Below, piece by piece: positions 41,225-51,279 of a DNA stretch of 64,000 nucleotides; within the stretch, counting starts at the first letter, position 1; each line of letters opens with the position of its first letter. Origin of the DNA: Breoghania sp. Lineage in GTDB: Bacteria; Pseudomonadota; Alphaproteobacteria; Rhizobiales; Stappiaceae. The notes beneath the pieces were generated by a model. The model worked only from the letters and a program-made list of their open reading frames with translations, was not told the origin of the DNA and ran no database searches. The stretch is taken from the NCBI RefSeq assembly GCF_030066895.1, contig NZ_JASJAV010000001.1:372001-436000 (forward strand), read 5' to 3'. The position numbers and the translations under genes were made by a program.

Positions 41225-42697
41225 TCAGGCCCACCACTTTTCCGGCTGGAAGCCTCCCGCGGCGTTCTCTATCACCTGACCCACCTGGAACAGCGTCTCC
41301 TCGCCGAAGGGCTTGCCGATGAGCTGCAGGCCGAGCGGCAGGCCCTTGCCGTCGAGACCGGCGGGGATGGAGATGCCCGGCAGGCCCGCCATGTTCACCG
41401 TCACCGTGAAGATGTCGTTGAGATACATGGAAACCGGATCGGTGATCGCACCCGGCTCGAAGGCCGCATCCGGCGTCGTCGGCGTCAGGATGGCATCGAC
41501 GCCCGCCTCGAAGGCCAGATCGAAGTCGCACCTGATCAGCGTGCGTACCTTCTGCGCCTTGAGATAGTAGGCATCGTAATAGCCCGCCGACAGCACGTAG
41601 GTGCCGATCATCACGCGACGCTTGACCTCGGCACCGAAACCGACCGCGCGGGTTTTCTCGTACATGTCGATGATATCGTCGCCCGGAACGCACAGACCGA
41701 AGCGCACGCCGTCATAGCGCGCAAGGTTCGAGGAAGCCTCGGCAGGGGCCACGATGTAATAGGCAGGCAGCGCGTAATGGGTGTGCGGCAGAGAGATGTC
41801 GACGATCTCCGCGCCTTCAGCCTTCAGCCAATCGATGCCCTGCTGCCACAGCGTCTCGATCTCCAGGGCCATGCCGTCGACGCGGTATTCCTTCGGAATG
41901 CCGATCTTCAGCCCCTTCACCGGACGCCCGATGGCGGCCGCATAATCCGGCACGGGACGATCAACCGAGGTGGTGTCCTTGAGATCGACGGAGGCCATCG
42001 ATTTCAGCATCATCGCCGCATCCTTGACGGTGCGCGCGATCGGACCGGCCTGATCGAGCGAGGAGGCAAACGCCACCACGCCCCAACGAGAGCAGCGCCC
42101 GTAGGTCGGCTTGATACCGACCGTACCGGTCAGCGCCGCAGGCTGACGAATGGAGCCGCCCGTATCGGTCGCCGTGGCGCCTGCGCACAGATGCGCTGCG
42201 ACAGCAGCAGCCGAGCCGCCGGAAGAGCCGCCGGGCACCAGCGCCGCATCCGAGCCGTTGGCCCGCCACGGGTTCAAGACTGGGCCGTAATAGCTGGTCT
42301 CGTTGGAGGAGCCCATGGCGAACTCATCCATGTTGAGCTTGCCGAGCATGACCGCGCCATCCGCCCACAGGTTCGCGGTGACGGTCGATTCGTAGCGCGG
42401 CTTGAAGCCGTCGAGAATGTGAGAGCAGGCCTGCGTGTAAACGCCTTCGGTTCCGAAGAGGTCCTTGATGCCGAGCGGGATGCCCTCGAGATCGCCCCCC
42501 TCACCGGCGGCGAGCTTCTTGTCGGAGACCGCCGCCATCTCGCGAGCCTTCTCCGGCACGGTCGTCACATAGGCGTTGAGCGCGCTCGCGCCGTCAATTA
42601 CGGAGAGATAGGCATCGGTCAGCTCCATCGCAGAGAAGTCTTTCTTCTCCAGCCCCTCGCGGGCTTCGGCGATCGTCAGATCTGTCAGGTCGGTCAT
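41225..42697 (-). CDS. gatA: Glutamyl-tRNA(Gln) amidotransferase subunit A
   Basis: Amidase subunit that supplies ammonia to convert Glu-tRNA(Gln) and Asp-tRNA(Asn) to the amidated forms. 490 residues. Amidase signature: catalytic Lys in LGIKDLF, Ser-cisSer-Lys triad with [35 protein letters not shown]. Later [27 protein letters not shown]. Uninterrupted, start ATG at 42695-42697, stop TGA. gatC lies upstream on the same strand. gatB is not in the window. Confidence 0.95.
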   Translation of the reverse strand: MTDLTDLTIAEAREGLEKKDFSAMELTDAYLSVIDGASALNAYVTTVPEKAREMAAVSDKKLAAGEGGDLEGIPLGIKDLFGTEGVYTQACSHILDGFKPRYESTVTANLWADGAVMLGKLNMDEFAMGSSNETSYYGPVLNPWRANGSDAALVPGGSSGGSAAAVAAHLCAGATATDTGGSIRQPAALTGTVGIKPTYGRCSRWGVVAFASSLDQAGPIARTVKDAAMMLKSMASVDLKDTTSVDRPVPDYAAAIGRPVKGLKIGIPKEYRVDGMALEIETLWQQGIDWLKAEGAEIVDISLPHTHYALPAYYIVAPAEASSNLARYDGVRFGLCVPGDDIIDMYEKTRAVGFGAEVKRRVMIGTYVLSAGYYDAYYLKAQKVRTLIRCDFDLAFEAGVDAILTPTTPDAAFEPGAITDPVSMYLNDIFTVTVNMAGLPGISIPAGLDGKGLPLGLQLIGKPFGEETLFQVGQVIENAAGGFQPEKWWA

Positions 42698-42753
42698 GGA
42701 AAAATCTCGGGTCGGGCCGAAAGCGGCATTGTTCGCGGTTGGAAAGGCGGCGG

Positions 42754-43041
42754 TTACTCGACCATCTTCGGCACCATGAAGAAGTTGTCTTCGCTCATCG
42801 GCGCATTGGCAACGACATCCTCGGCGCGATCGCCGTCGGTCACCTCGTCGACGCGCTTGCGCATCGTCGTTTCCACCGCGGAGGTCATCGGCTCCACGCC
42901 GGAAACATCGACCTTATCCAATTGCTCCACGAAACCGAGGATGGCGTTCAGTTCGCCTTTCATCTTTTCGGCTTCGGCATAGGTGACGGCAATACGCGCC
43001 AGCCGGGCCACTCGTTTCACCGTGGCAGTATCGACGGACAT
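42754..43041 (-). CDS. gatC: Glutamyl-tRNA(Gln) amidotransferase subunit C
   Basis: 95-residue belt subunit that holds GatA and GatB together. Typical elements: [11 protein letters not shown] at the N-terminus, [26 protein letters not shown], and the C-terminal [17 protein letters not shown] (PxxxxxFFxVPKV-type tail). Start ATG at 43039-43041. In-frame upstream ATG at 43101 would add an unrelated leader. Intact and in an operon with gatA 56 bases downstream. Confidence 0.93.
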   Translation of the reverse strand: MSVDTATVKRVARLARIAVTYAEAEKMKGELNAILGFVEQLDKVDVSGVEPMTSAVETTMRKRVDEVTDGDRAEDVVANAPMSEDNFFMVPKMVE

Positions 43042-43262
43042 GAAAACGATCCTGTTGTGTTGAGCAAACGACTTTGCGGCGTATAGCACCGTCGCTTGCA
43101 CGCGCGCAATGCATTCGCACCGCCAGGATACAAGGTTCCACCCGTCACGGACCCCTTACGAGCCTGTGACCGGGCTTGATTGGCCGCCTCTCCGGTTTCG
43201 CGCGAGAACTGAAAGCCTCATGCGAACAAGGCGCGCAGGGTTTCAAGCGGAGGAATCTCGAG

Positions 43263-43736
43263 ATGTACCATGCACGCATCAGCGCTGTTCTCTGCATCGT
43301 GGCCGGTCTTGCCACCGTTGCTCCCGCACCGCTTATGGCCGACGAAGTGACCACGTACGTCAAGGACGGCGCAGCACTCGGCGGCATCGACCCGGTCGCC
43401 TATTTCACCGACATGAAACCCGTCATGGGCTCCGACGAATTCACCGCCACCCATGACGGCGTCACCTGGAAATTCGTCAGCGCCGAACACCGGGATATGT
43501 TTACGGCAAACCCGGCGAAATATGCCCCCGCCTATGGCGGCTACTGCGCGACGAGCGCAAGCTTCGGCTACAAGATCCCGATCGATCCGAAAACCTGGGA
43601 CATCCACGACGGCAAGCTCTACCTGAATGCGGGCGATACCCCGCACAAGCGCTACCTGTTCGAAGTAGAAGGCATCATCAGCCGCGCCGACACGAACTGG
43701 CGCAAGATCAAGAACGTGCCGGCGGACCAATTATAG
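43263..43736 (+). CDS. YHS-domain protein with signal peptide
   Basis: 157 residues: an N-terminal signal peptide (YHARISAVLCIVAGLATVAP then APLMADE) and a YHS domain with GIDPVAYFTDMKPVMGSDEF, FVSAEHRDMFTANPAKYAPAYGGYCA. YHS domains often bind copper or other metals. The periplasmic location is inferred. Start ATG at 43263 with GGAGG ten bases upstream, convergent with the next gene. Function not known. Intact. Confidence 0.85.
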   Translation: MYHARISAVLCIVAGLATVAPAPLMADEVTTYVKDGAALGGIDPVAYFTDMKPVMGSDEFTATHDGVTWKFVSAEHRDMFTANPAKYAPAYGGYCATSASFGYKIPIDPKTWDIHDGKLYLNAGDTPHKRYLFEVEGIISRADTNWRKIKNVPADQL

Positions 43737-43751
43737 AGGAGCCGGAGCCCC

Positions 43752-44471
43752 TCAGGCCGTGAACGGCACGTTGATCTCGGCCACTTTCACCTTGGACGCG
43801 CCCGACCCCATGGCCGCAACGAACTTGTCCGCATTCTGGTCAATGATTGGGAAGGTGCCGAAGTGGCACGGGATGATCGTGTCGAAGTCAAAGAAGCGTG
43901 TGCAGGCCACGGCCGCTTCCTTGCCACCCATGGTGAACCGGTCGCCGATCGGAACGATACCGATCTTCGGGGCATGGAACTCGTTGATCAGCGCCATATC
44001 GTTAAACGCGCATGTATCGCCCATGTGATAGAGCGTCTTCTCACCCGGTGCGGAAATGACCACGCCGTGCGGATTGCCGAGATATATGGCCCCTGAGTCG
44101 TCGGCTTTCTTGCCGATGCTGGTGGACGAAGAATGGTGCGCTATCGTCAAGGCCACGGAAAAGGGCTCAACATCGACCTTGCCGCCGGAATTCATCGAGT
44201 TGACGTTCTTGATCCCTTGGCTGACGGCCCAGTTGCAGATCTCCGCATTGCCAGTGACGAGCGCCCCGCTCTTCTTGGCAATGGCGACCGTATCGCCGAT
44301 ATGATCGTCGTGGCCGTGGGTCAGCACGATATGCGTGACGCCTTCCGCGACCTGATCCACGTAGAGATCCTTCGGGAAAACCGGGCTGCCGCTCAAGAAC
44401 GGATCGATCAGGATGACGGCATCCTTGATTTCGATACGAAAGGCGGCGTGACCGTACCAGGTAATCTGCAT
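43752..44471 (-). CDS. UPF0173-type metal-dependent hydrolase (MBL fold)
   Basis: 239-residue metallo-beta-lactamase fold protein of the UPF0173 group. Starts MQITWYGHAAFRIEI, metal-binding HxHxDH in VLTHGHDDHIGDT, HHSSSTSIG, YHMGDTCAFNDM, GDRFTMGGKEAA, IPCHFGTFP. Uninterrupted. The ATG at 44469-44471 was chosen because it aligns with the family start. A frame to 44630 would add a poor leader. Substrate unknown. Confidence 0.88.
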   Translation of the reverse strand: MQITWYGHAAFRIEIKDAVILIDPFLSGSPVFPKDLYVDQVAEGVTHIVLTHGHDDHIGDTVAIAKKSGALVTGNAEICNWAVSQGIKNVNSMNSGGKVDVEPFSVALTIAHHSSSTSIGKKADDSGAIYLGNPHGVVISAPGEKTLYHMGDTCAFNDMALINEFHAPKIGIVPIGDRFTMGGKEAAVACTRFFDFDTIIPCHFGTFPIIDQNADKFVAAMGSGASKVKVAEINVPFTA

Positions 44472-44710
44472 GGTTATTCTCCCTTGGAAAATTCGACGGA
44501 ACCAGAACACGACAGATAGATGAGAAGTCGTGATTGAGAAATCCGGCAATTGCGCGCGAAGTATAGGACGTATTGGCTTCGTCTCAAGCGCCCCTAGCCA
44601 TCCCGTAACGGCAGATATTTTGTACTGCAACGATATCGCCGGTATGATACTGCCCTAATTTTTTCTGCGCATTCAGATCCCGTTTCGCCCCCTTATTTCG
44701 GAGGATTGCC

Positions 44711-45094
44711 ATGTTTCCTTTCTTCTGGCCGACGGAAGTGAAGTTTCCCAGAGCAGGCGGCAATTTCCAAAACATCTCGCCCACGAGCGGATGGTTCTCG
44801 ACCACCGTCAATTACAAGGGCTCGCCGGAGATCGAAAACCGGGTAGCGGAAGAAGTCGCCAGCAATGGCAAGCAGCTCGGCGCCATCACCGAAGCGCTTC
44901 TGGAGCTTGCCAACGAAAAGAAAGGCGAAAAACTCGAACGCCTGCGCTCCATGCATAAGGAAATCGTGAAGATCAAGGAACGCACGACGGCCGAGATGTG
45001 CCGCGAAGCGCAAGAAACTTTCGAGGCGCTCGCGGACCGCAACAAGGCAAAGGCGAAGCAGTTGGCGGAGCAGATGCTGGAAAAGCTGGGCTGA
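44711..45094 (+). CDS. Conserved hypothetical protein, helical (possibly coiled coil)
   Basis: 127 residues, ATG at 44711 with CGGAGGATTGCC upstream. No signal peptide. The first 35 residues are hydrophobic/aromatic (MFPFFWPTEVKF), the rest is charged and strongly helical with heptad-like spacing (LEKLG at the end, KIKERTTAEMCREAQETFEALADRNKAKAKQL in shorter runs). This looks phasin-like but I see no defining motif, so function is left open. Intact, between a convergent hydrolase and ruvX. Confidence 0.65.
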   Translation: MFPFFWPTEVKFPRAGGNFQNISPTSGWFSTTVNYKGSPEIENRVAEEVASNGKQLGAITEALLELANEKKGEKLERLRSMHKEIVKIKERTTAEMCREAQETFEALADRNKAKAKQLAEQMLEKLG

Positions 45095-45158
45095 CATGTC
45101 CCTCGCCTCGCAGCGCTTTACGCTAGGCGTCAGTCAAAGGGCATGATAGAGCCGGGGC

Positions 45159-45641
45159 ATGGCTGCAGACCCCACCTTGTCCCTCGACGATTTCCTTGCC
45201 GCACTGCCCCCTTTCGGGCGGTTGATCGGCATCGATCTCGGCACGAAAAACATCGGCCTCGCCCTGTCGGACAGTCGCCGCTCGATCGCCAGTCCGCTGG
45301 AGACCATCCGCCACAAGAAATTCACTGCCGACGCCGACCGGCTCCTTTCTGTGGTCGCGGAACATGAGGTGGTCGGTCTCGTCATCGGACTTCCCCTCAA
45401 CATGGACGGCACCGAAGGTCCGCGCGCCCAGGGGACCCGCGCCTTTGCCCGCAATCTCACCGCCCGCAAGCCCGTGCCGATGACCTACTGGGACGAACGG
45501 CTCTCCACCGTGGCTGTTACCCGTACCCTTCTGGAAGCCGACGCCTCACGCGCACGGCGTGACGAGGTCGTCGACAAGATGGCCGCCGCCTACATCCTGC
45601 AGGGCTTCCTCGACCGTATCGCTCACTCGATGACCCCATGA
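45159..45641 (+). CDS. ruvX: RuvX/YqgF-type Holliday junction resolvase-like nuclease
   Basis: 160-residue RNase H-fold protein involved in 16S rRNA maturation/recombination. Motifs: [18 protein letters not shown] (DxG active site), [54 protein letters not shown]. Full length, uninterrupted, ATG at 45159. Stop TGA. An essential gene in many bacteria, consistent with its preservation here. Confidence 0.92.
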   Translation: MAADPTLSLDDFLAALPPFGRLIGIDLGTKNIGLALSDSRRSIASPLETIRHKKFTADADRLLSVVAEHEVVGLVIGLPLNMDGTEGPRAQGTRAFARNLTARKPVPMTYWDERLSTVAVTRTLLEADASRARRDEVVDKMAAAYILQGFLDRIAHSMTP

Positions 45642-45711
45642 CGAAATGGCTGGCGACCGGAAATCCCGGCGCTTGTCGTTTCAGACCGGGGTTTGAGGAG
45701 ATCCCCCGCCA

Positions 45712-46623
45712 ATGATGATGGCCCTCGACGCACTGGTCCCGGTTCTTCTCGTCATTGCGACGAGATACATCGTGGCGCGGTTGGGGCTGGTAACGGGCGA
45801 CCATTGGCGCGGTTTCGAGAAGATCGCCTATTTCGTTATCTTTCCCTGCATCATCATCCGAAATCTCGTGCTGGTGGATTTCGGCACGCTGCCCTATCTG
45901 CAGCTCGGCGCGACGCTGGCCGGATCGATCCTGACCATGTCTGCGTTTCTGCTGGCAATGCGGCCCCTCCTGCAACGCTGGTTCGTGGTGTCCCCCGCAC
46001 GATTCACGTCCGTGTTTCAAGGAGCGATGCGCTAGAACTCATTTGTCGCGCTGGCAATGGCGGACCGTCTGTGGGGAGCGGAAGGCGTGGCGTTGATAGC
46101 GGTTGCCATCGTCGCCATGATCCCGCTTCTCAACGTCTTGAGCGTGCTGGTGATGATCCGCTATGCGCACGGCCCGTCCAAGGACGTTCTGCACATCCTC
46201 ACAGACCTGATGAAAATCCCGTACATCTGGTCGGCAGCAATCGGTCTCGCCATCAATTTCGTCGATCTGATGCCGCCGGATGCGATCATGGTCTCCATGG
46301 AGATGATGGGACGCGCAGCCCTTGCCGCAGGATTGATGGTCGTGGGCGCGAGCCTCGATATCGGAGCGTTGAGACGACCGGGCCCGGCCCTCACCACTGC
46401 CACGCTGTTGCGTCTTGTCGGCATGCCGTCGCTGGTGGCCGGGTTCGCAGCGATCCTCGGCCTGACGGGTGCGGCCCACGGCATCGCGATCCCGGCGACC
46501 GCCATTCCCTCATCGCCCGGCGCCTATCTGCTTGCCCGCCAGATGGGAGGCGACGCCAAGCTGATGGCGGAAATCCTGACGTTGCAGACCCTCGCCGCGA
46601 TCGTGACGCTGCCCATGACCTGA
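45712..46623 (+). pseudogene. AEC-family auxin-efflux-type transporter, interrupted by one TAG
   Basis: Ten-helix membrane carrier family. The frame MMMALDALVPVLLVIATRYI, GFEKIAYFVIFPCIIIRNLVL, and after the break MIPLLNVLSVLVMIRY, AAIGLAINFVDLMPPDAIM, SPGAYLLARQMGGDAKLMAE is continuous except for a TAG at 46033-46035 (FQGAMR-stop-NSFVALAMAD) where relatives have Trp, a TGG to TAG change. Length otherwise normal (about 303 codons). Truncation after residue 107 removes most of the transport domain. Substrate unknown. Confidence 0.85.
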
Positions 46624-46680
46624 CAGTGCTGGGATAGGCGAGCGCAAAGTAATGGCGTGTCGGGATGGTTTCGTGTTGGA

Positions 46681-46806
46681 GCCCATCCTTCGAGACAATC
46701 CTTCGGACCTTCTCAGAAGGACGTTATCGTATTGATATTTTTCAAGAAAAAAGCACACCTCGTCATCCTGAGGAGGTCGCGTTAGCGACCGTCTCGAAGG
46801 ATGGGC
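46681..46806 (+). repeat. Palindromic intergenic repeat, family A (complete)
   Basis: Outer arms GCCCATCCTTCGAGAC (46681-46696) and its complement GTCTCGAAGGATGGGC (46791-46806) are perfect over 16 bp. An inner copy of CGTCATCCTGAGGAGG lies at 46761-46776. Same family as 33503-33649. It fills most of the 300-base gap after the AEC gene. Confidence 0.88.
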
Positions 46807-46923
46807 CATAACGCGATCGTTCCGAAACACCCCGGCCTCTTTCTCATCCGATCTTAAGTCCCATGCGGTATCCAACGCCTCACTGACCGGGTGGGGAAAA
46901 CCGGTCCGCACAGGAGGACTTTC

Positions 46924-47120
46924 ATGACGATCCGTTTGTTTCTGCTGGCGCTTTTTCGGCGCCAACACTGGGCGGCTGTGCCGCCGTGGCCGTGACCGGC
47001 GCCGTTGTCGGGGGCACGGCCAAGGTGGCGACCACTGCAGTCGGCACGACCGTCGGCGTCACCACGACGGCCGTCGACATGGTCATACCTGACGGGGACG
47101 ACGAAGAGGCGGAGAGCTGA
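46924..47120 (+). pseudogene. Small lipoprotein, frameshifted
   Basis: ATG at 46924 with AGGAGGACTTTC upstream begins MTIRLFLLALF, a signal peptide. A one-base shift near 46960 separates it from the lipobox and mature part in another frame: TLGGCAAVAVTGAVVGGTAKVA then TTAVGTTVGVTTTAVDMVIPDGDDEEAES-stop at 47118. The LGGC lipobox and Gly/Val/Thr-rich body resemble small rhizobial lipoproteins. Single indel in a GC stretch, so an assembly error is possible. Confidence 0.6.
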
Positions 47121-47141
47121 GCAACTCCGCCCCTTCGGATC

Positions 47142-48788
47142 TCACATCTCGGGGAAGGCGTATTCCACCAGGGCCTTGGCGTCGAACCGGGAATCCAGCA
47201 TGCCGTATGTGGCCCGCCACTGCCCGCCGAGCCGGGTGTCGATGAAGGCATCGGCCACCGCACGCGGCGCGACCTGACGCAGACAGGCGGCCGCGACCGT
47301 CAGCGCGAGCTGCTCGGTCAGGATGCGCGAGGAGCCGGGATCGTCGACGCAGGCCCGCGCCGCCGCCTTCAGCACCTGGCTGGAGACAGGCCCGCTGGAC
47401 CCCAGATCCCGCTCCACCTCGCCAATCACCGCATCAAGCGATTCCGGTGAATTCTGCAGCGCGCGCAGCACATTGAGGCACATGACGTTGCCCGCCCCTT
47501 CCCAGATGGCGTCAAGTGGCGCCTCCCGGTAGATGCGGGCGAGATTGCCCTCTTCCACGTAACCGTTGCCGCCCAAACACTCCATCGCTTCGTAGACGAG
47601 CGGCGGCGTCGCCTTGCACACCCAGTATTTGGTGGCAGGCGTCACGAGCCGTGCAAACAGTGCCTCGCGCTCGTTCACCGGCCCATGATCAAACGCCCGG
47701 GCCAGCCGGATCGACAATGCGGTCGCAGCCGCCACGTCGAGCGCCACATCGGCGAGCACCCGTGTCATCATCGGCTGATCGATAAGCCGGGTACCAAATA
47801 CCTGCCGGTGGCGGGCATGGTGGACGGCCTCACCGAGCGCCGCGCGCATCTGTCCGGCCGACGCCAGCGCGCAATCGAGCCGCGTCAACGTCACCATTTC
47901 CAGAATGGTACGAACGCCGCGCCCTTCTTCACCGACAATCCAGGCTCCGGCCCCGTGGAATTCAACTTCCGAGGAGGCGTTGGAGCGATTGCCGAGCTTG
48001 TCCTTCAGACGCTGAATGCGAATGCGGTTCACGCTACCATCGGGCAGGAAACGCGGCATCAGGAAACAGGTCGGCCCGGACTGCGTTTGCGCCAGCACGA
48101 GGAAAGCGTCGCACATGGGCGCAGAGAAGAACCACTTGTGTCCCGTCAGCTCCCACATGCCGTTGCCGCTTTGGGTGGCCGCCGTGGTGTTGGCGCGCAC
48201 ATCCGTGCCGCCCTGCTTTTCGCTCATCCCCATGCCGATGGTGACGCCCACCTTCTGCTCGGGCGGCAGGAAGCGATGATCGTAGCGGCGCGACGTAATG
48301 CGCGGCAGCCAGACTTCCAGAAGCTCAGGCGAAAGTTTCAGCGCCGCGATCGCGGCATTGGTCATCGTCATGGGGCAGATGTGCCCGCATTCGCCTTGCG
48401 CGGTCATGTAGAGACGCGCGCCGCGCAGGGCGTGCCGACGGCCCGTCAGCATCTTGTCCTGATCCCAGGCCGAACAATGAAGCCCGCCCTCCACAGAACG
48501 CCGCATCATGGCGTGATAAGCGGGATGAAACTCCACCGTATCGAGCCGCCGTCCCTGTGCATCGTGCGTATGCAGCACGGGGATGTTGGTATTGGCCAGC
48601 CGCGCCATTTCCAGAGCGTCCGACGAGCCCCAATAGGTGCCGACACGCGTCAGGTCTTCTTCAGCCTGCGGGTCCAGCAGCGCATCGAGCGCACTGCGCA
48701 GCGCCGGATCGCCTGTGAACAAGTTGCGGCCGGCATAAGGTGGCGTCTGGTTGAACACCTCGTGGGTGACACCGGGGTCTAGATCCAT
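47142..48788 (-). CDS. AidB-like acyl-CoA dehydrogenase
   Basis: 548-residue flavoprotein of the large AidB/isovaleryl-CoA dehydrogenase-like group. Motifs: FNQTPPYAGRNLFTGDPALR at the N-terminus as in AidB, HICPMTMTNAAIAAL, GVTIGMGMSEKQGGTDVR (FAD), LTGHKWFFSAPMCDAFLV, CLGGNGYVEEG, LDAIWEGAGNVMCLNVLRAL. Uninterrupted. Its role, alkylation-damage protection or acyl-CoA oxidation, cannot be fixed from sequence. Convergent/independent of neighbours. Stop TGA, start ATG at 48786-48788. Confidence 0.88.
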   Translation of the reverse strand: MDLDPGVTHEVFNQTPPYAGRNLFTGDPALRSALDALLDPQAEEDLTRVGTYWGSSDALEMARLANTNIPVLHTHDAQGRRLDTVEFHPAYHAMMRRSVEGGLHCSAWDQDKMLTGRRHALRGARLYMTAQGECGHICPMTMTNAAIAALKLSPELLEVWLPRITSRRYDHRFLPPEQKVGVTIGMGMSEKQGGTDVRANTTAATQSGNGMWELTGHKWFFSAPMCDAFLVLAQTQSGPTCFLMPRFLPDGSVNRIRIQRLKDKLGNRSNASSEVEFHGAGAWIVGEEGRGVRTILEMVTLTRLDCALASAGQMRAALGEAVHHARHRQVFGTRLIDQPMMTRVLADVALDVAAATALSIRLARAFDHGPVNEREALFARLVTPATKYWVCKATPPLVYEAMECLGGNGYVEEGNLARIYREAPLDAIWEGAGNVMCLNVLRALQNSPESLDAVIGEVERDLGSSGPVSSQVLKAAARACVDDPGSSRILTEQLALTVAAACLRQVAPRAVADAFIDTRLGGQWRATYGMLDSRFDAKALVEYAFPEM

Positions 48789-48923
48789 TCGTCAGGTCTC
48801 CGCCAGTTTTGGGCGCGATTCGCATAATTTGCCCGACCCTAGCACGGGCGTGGGGGATAACGGGTGAACGGCCCGATTGCGCGCTTGTGACAAACGCCGA
48901 CTCCGCCTATACAACCCACTTTA

Positions 48924-49880
48924 ATGACAGCACACATCACCGATAACGCGGCTTCATTCCCGCATCGCCGTTTGCTTGGCATCGAGGGCCTGCAGCCATC
49001 CGAGATTCTTACCCTGCTAGACTTAGCCGACCAAGCGGTCGAGGTCAGCCGGCAGATTGAGAAGAAAAAGGCCGTTTTGCGCGGCCGTACCCAGATTAAT
49101 CTCTTCTTCGAGGCCTCCACGCGCACGCAAAGCTCCTTTGAGCTTGCGGGCAAGCGACTTGGCGCGGACGTCATGAACATGTCCGTCGCCTCTTCCTCGG
49201 TGAAGAAGGGCGAGACGCTGGTCGACACGGCCGCGACGCTGAACGCCATGCACCCCGATCTACTGGTGGTCCGCCACCATGCCGCCGGTGCGGTGCGGCT
49301 ACTGGCCGACAAGGTCAGTTGTTCGGTCGTCAATGCCGGCGACGGCGCCCACGAGCACCCGACCCAGGCCCTGCTCGACGCACTCACCATGCGCAGGCAC
49401 AAGGGCAAGATCGCAGGGCTGACCGTGGCCATCTGCGGCGACATCCGCCATTCCCGCGTCGCCCGCTCCAATTTCCTGCTGCTCAACGCCTTGGGCGCAC
49501 GGCTGCGGGTCATCTCCCCGCCGACACTTCTTCCCGCCGCCGTGGACCGGCTCGGCGTGGATGTCTTCACCGACATGCGCACCGGCCTGAAGGATGCCGA
49601 TATCGTCATGATGCTGCGCCTCCAGCGCGAGCGCATGAACGGCTCTTTCGTACCTTCGGTGCGCGAATATTTCCGCTATTGGGGGCTGGATGCCGAAAAG
49701 CTCAGCTACGCCAAGGAAGATGCCCTGGTCATGCACCCCGGCCCGATGAACCGGGGCGTGGAAATCGGCCCGGAAATCGCCGACGGCCCCCGCAGCCTCA
49801 TCCGCGAACAGGTGGAAATGGGCGTCGCCGTACGCATGGCTGTGCTTGAAGCGCTCGCGGCCCACCTGCCCAACAAATGA
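48924..49880 (+). CDS. pyrB: Aspartate carbamoyltransferase, catalytic subunit
   Basis: Condenses carbamoyl phosphate with aspartate, second step of pyrimidine synthesis. 318 residues. Carbamoyl-phosphate site [19 protein letters not shown], HxxxGAV region [49 protein letters not shown]. Uninterrupted. ATG at 48924, divergent from the acyl-CoA dehydrogenase, and followed by pyrC' 13 bases after its stop (the pyrC' ATG at 49894). Confidence 0.95.
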   Translation: MTAHITDNAASFPHRRLLGIEGLQPSEILTLLDLADQAVEVSRQIEKKKAVLRGRTQINLFFEASTRTQSSFELAGKRLGADVMNMSVASSSVKKGETLVDTAATLNAMHPDLLVVRHHAAGAVRLLADKVSCSVVNAGDGAHEHPTQALLDALTMRRHKGKIAGLTVAICGDIRHSRVARSNFLLLNALGARLRVISPPTLLPAAVDRLGVDVFTDMRTGLKDADIVMMLRLQRERMNGSFVPSVREYFRYWGLDAEKLSYAKEDALVMHPGPMNRGVEIGPEIADGPRSLIREQVEMGVAVRMAVLEALAAHLPNK

Positions 49881-49893
49881 TCCAGAGCTTCCG

Positions 49894-51222
49894 ATGAGCG
49901 GTGACGCAAACGCCGCCAATGGCGCCCCGGTGGTGCTTAGCAATGCGCGCATCGTCGATCCGGCGCGCGATCTCGATGCAAAAGGCACGGTGATCATCGC
50001 CGACGGCGTGATCCAGGCCGCAGGCCCGGACGCCGACGGCAAGGCAGCCCCAGCGGGCGCCGAGGTGATCGATTGCGCAGACAAGGTCGTTGCACCGGGC
50101 CTGATCGACATGCGTGTCTTCGTCGGCGAGCCCGGCGCGGAGCACCGCGAAACCCTGCGCTCCGCCTCCAAAGCGGCAAGCGTGGGCGGTGTGACCACGC
50201 TGATCACCATGCCCGACACCGATCCGGTCATCGACGAACCGGCGCTGGTCGACTACGTGCTGAGGCGTGCCCACGACACCGCGATCGTGCGGGTCCATCC
50301 GGCAGCCGCCCTCACAAAGGGGCTCGAAGGCGCCGAAGTCACGGAAATCGGCCTGCTGAAGGAGGCCGGAGCGGTCGCCTTCACAGACGGGCGCCACTCC
50401 ATCGCCAATACCCGCGTCATGCAGCGTCTGATGACCTATGCGAACCATTTCGATGCGCTGATCATGCACCACCCGCAGGACGTCAACCTGTCCGAGGGCG
50501 GTGTGATGAACATGGGCGAGACGGCCTCCCGCCTCGGCCTGATGGGCATTCCGGTGGAAGCGGAAATCATCATGCTGGAGCGAGATCTCCGGCTTGCGGC
50601 CATGACCGGCGGCAAATACCATGCAGCCCAGATCTCCTGCGGCGAATCCGCCGAGATCGTCCGCGCTGCCAAGGCCCGCGGGCATCGCGTTACCGCGGGT
50701 ATCTCCATCAATCACCTGACGCTCAACGAAAACGACATCGGCCCGTACAGGACCTTCTTCAAGATGTCGCCGCCGCTCAAACTAGAGGAAGACCGCCGTG
50801 CCATGGTCGAAGCGTTGAGGGATGGCGCCATCGACGTGATCGTCTCCTCGCACGATCCGCAAGACGTTGAAACCAAACGCCATCCTTTCCCGGAAGCCGC
50901 CGACGGCGCCATCGGCCTGGAAACGCTGTTGCCTGCCGCTCTGCGCCTGGTTCATTCCGAATACGTGCCGCTTATTACCGTGCTGCGCGCCATGACGAGC
51001 CGTCCGGCAGAACTGCTAGGCCTTGAGACGGGCACGCTCAAGCCCGGCGCCCCCGCCGACGTCATCCTCTTCGACCCCGACATGCCGTGGGTGCTGAGCA
51101 AGGAAGACATCGTCTCGCGGTCCAAGAACTCCCCGTTCGAGGATGCGCGTTTCCAGGGCAAGGTCTTGCGCACGCTGGTTGCGGGACGCACAGTACATCC
51201 CTACTCTGTGCGTCCGGCCTGA
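49894..51222 (+). CDS. pyrC: Dihydroorotase-like subunit PyrC' (probably non-catalytic)
   Basis: 442 residues, amidohydrolase fold. Where active dihydroorotase has the zinc-binding HxH (DMHVHLREPG), this protein has DMRVFVGEPGAEHRET, as is typical for the pyrB-linked copy of alphaproteobacteria and pseudomonads. In those, a similar inactive dihydroorotase assembles with PyrB and is structurally required. A second, catalytic dihydroorotase would be needed elsewhere. Other motifs: AAALTKGLEGAEVTEIGLL, GVMNMGETASRLGLMG, KSSHDPQDVETK-like VSSHDPQDVETKRHPF, GIETLLPAAL. Intact and not decayed. The lacking HxH is a family trait, not damage. Confidence 0.85.
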   Translation: MSGDANAANGAPVVLSNARIVDPARDLDAKGTVIIADGVIQAAGPDADGKAAPAGAEVIDCADKVVAPGLIDMRVFVGEPGAEHRETLRSASKAASVGGVTTLITMPDTDPVIDEPALVDYVLRRAHDTAIVRVHPAAALTKGLEGAEVTEIGLLKEAGAVAFTDGRHSIANTRVMQRLMTYANHFDALIMHHPQDVNLSEGGVMNMGETASRLGLMGIPVEAEIIMLERDLRLAAMTGGKYHAAQISCGESAEIVRAAKARGHRVTAGISINHLTLNENDIGPYRTFFKMSPPLKLEEDRRAMVEALRDGAIDVIVSSHDPQDVETKRHPFPEAADGAIGLETLLPAALRLVHSEYVPLITVLRAMTSRPAELLGLETGTLKPGAPADVILFDPDMPWVLSKEDIVSRSKNSPFEDARFQGKVLRTLVAGRTVHPYSVRPA

Positions 51223-51279
51223 GCAGGACCTCCGGTCTGACGTTTTGATCTTGATTTCTCCTGGGTTGAGGGAGCCGCC

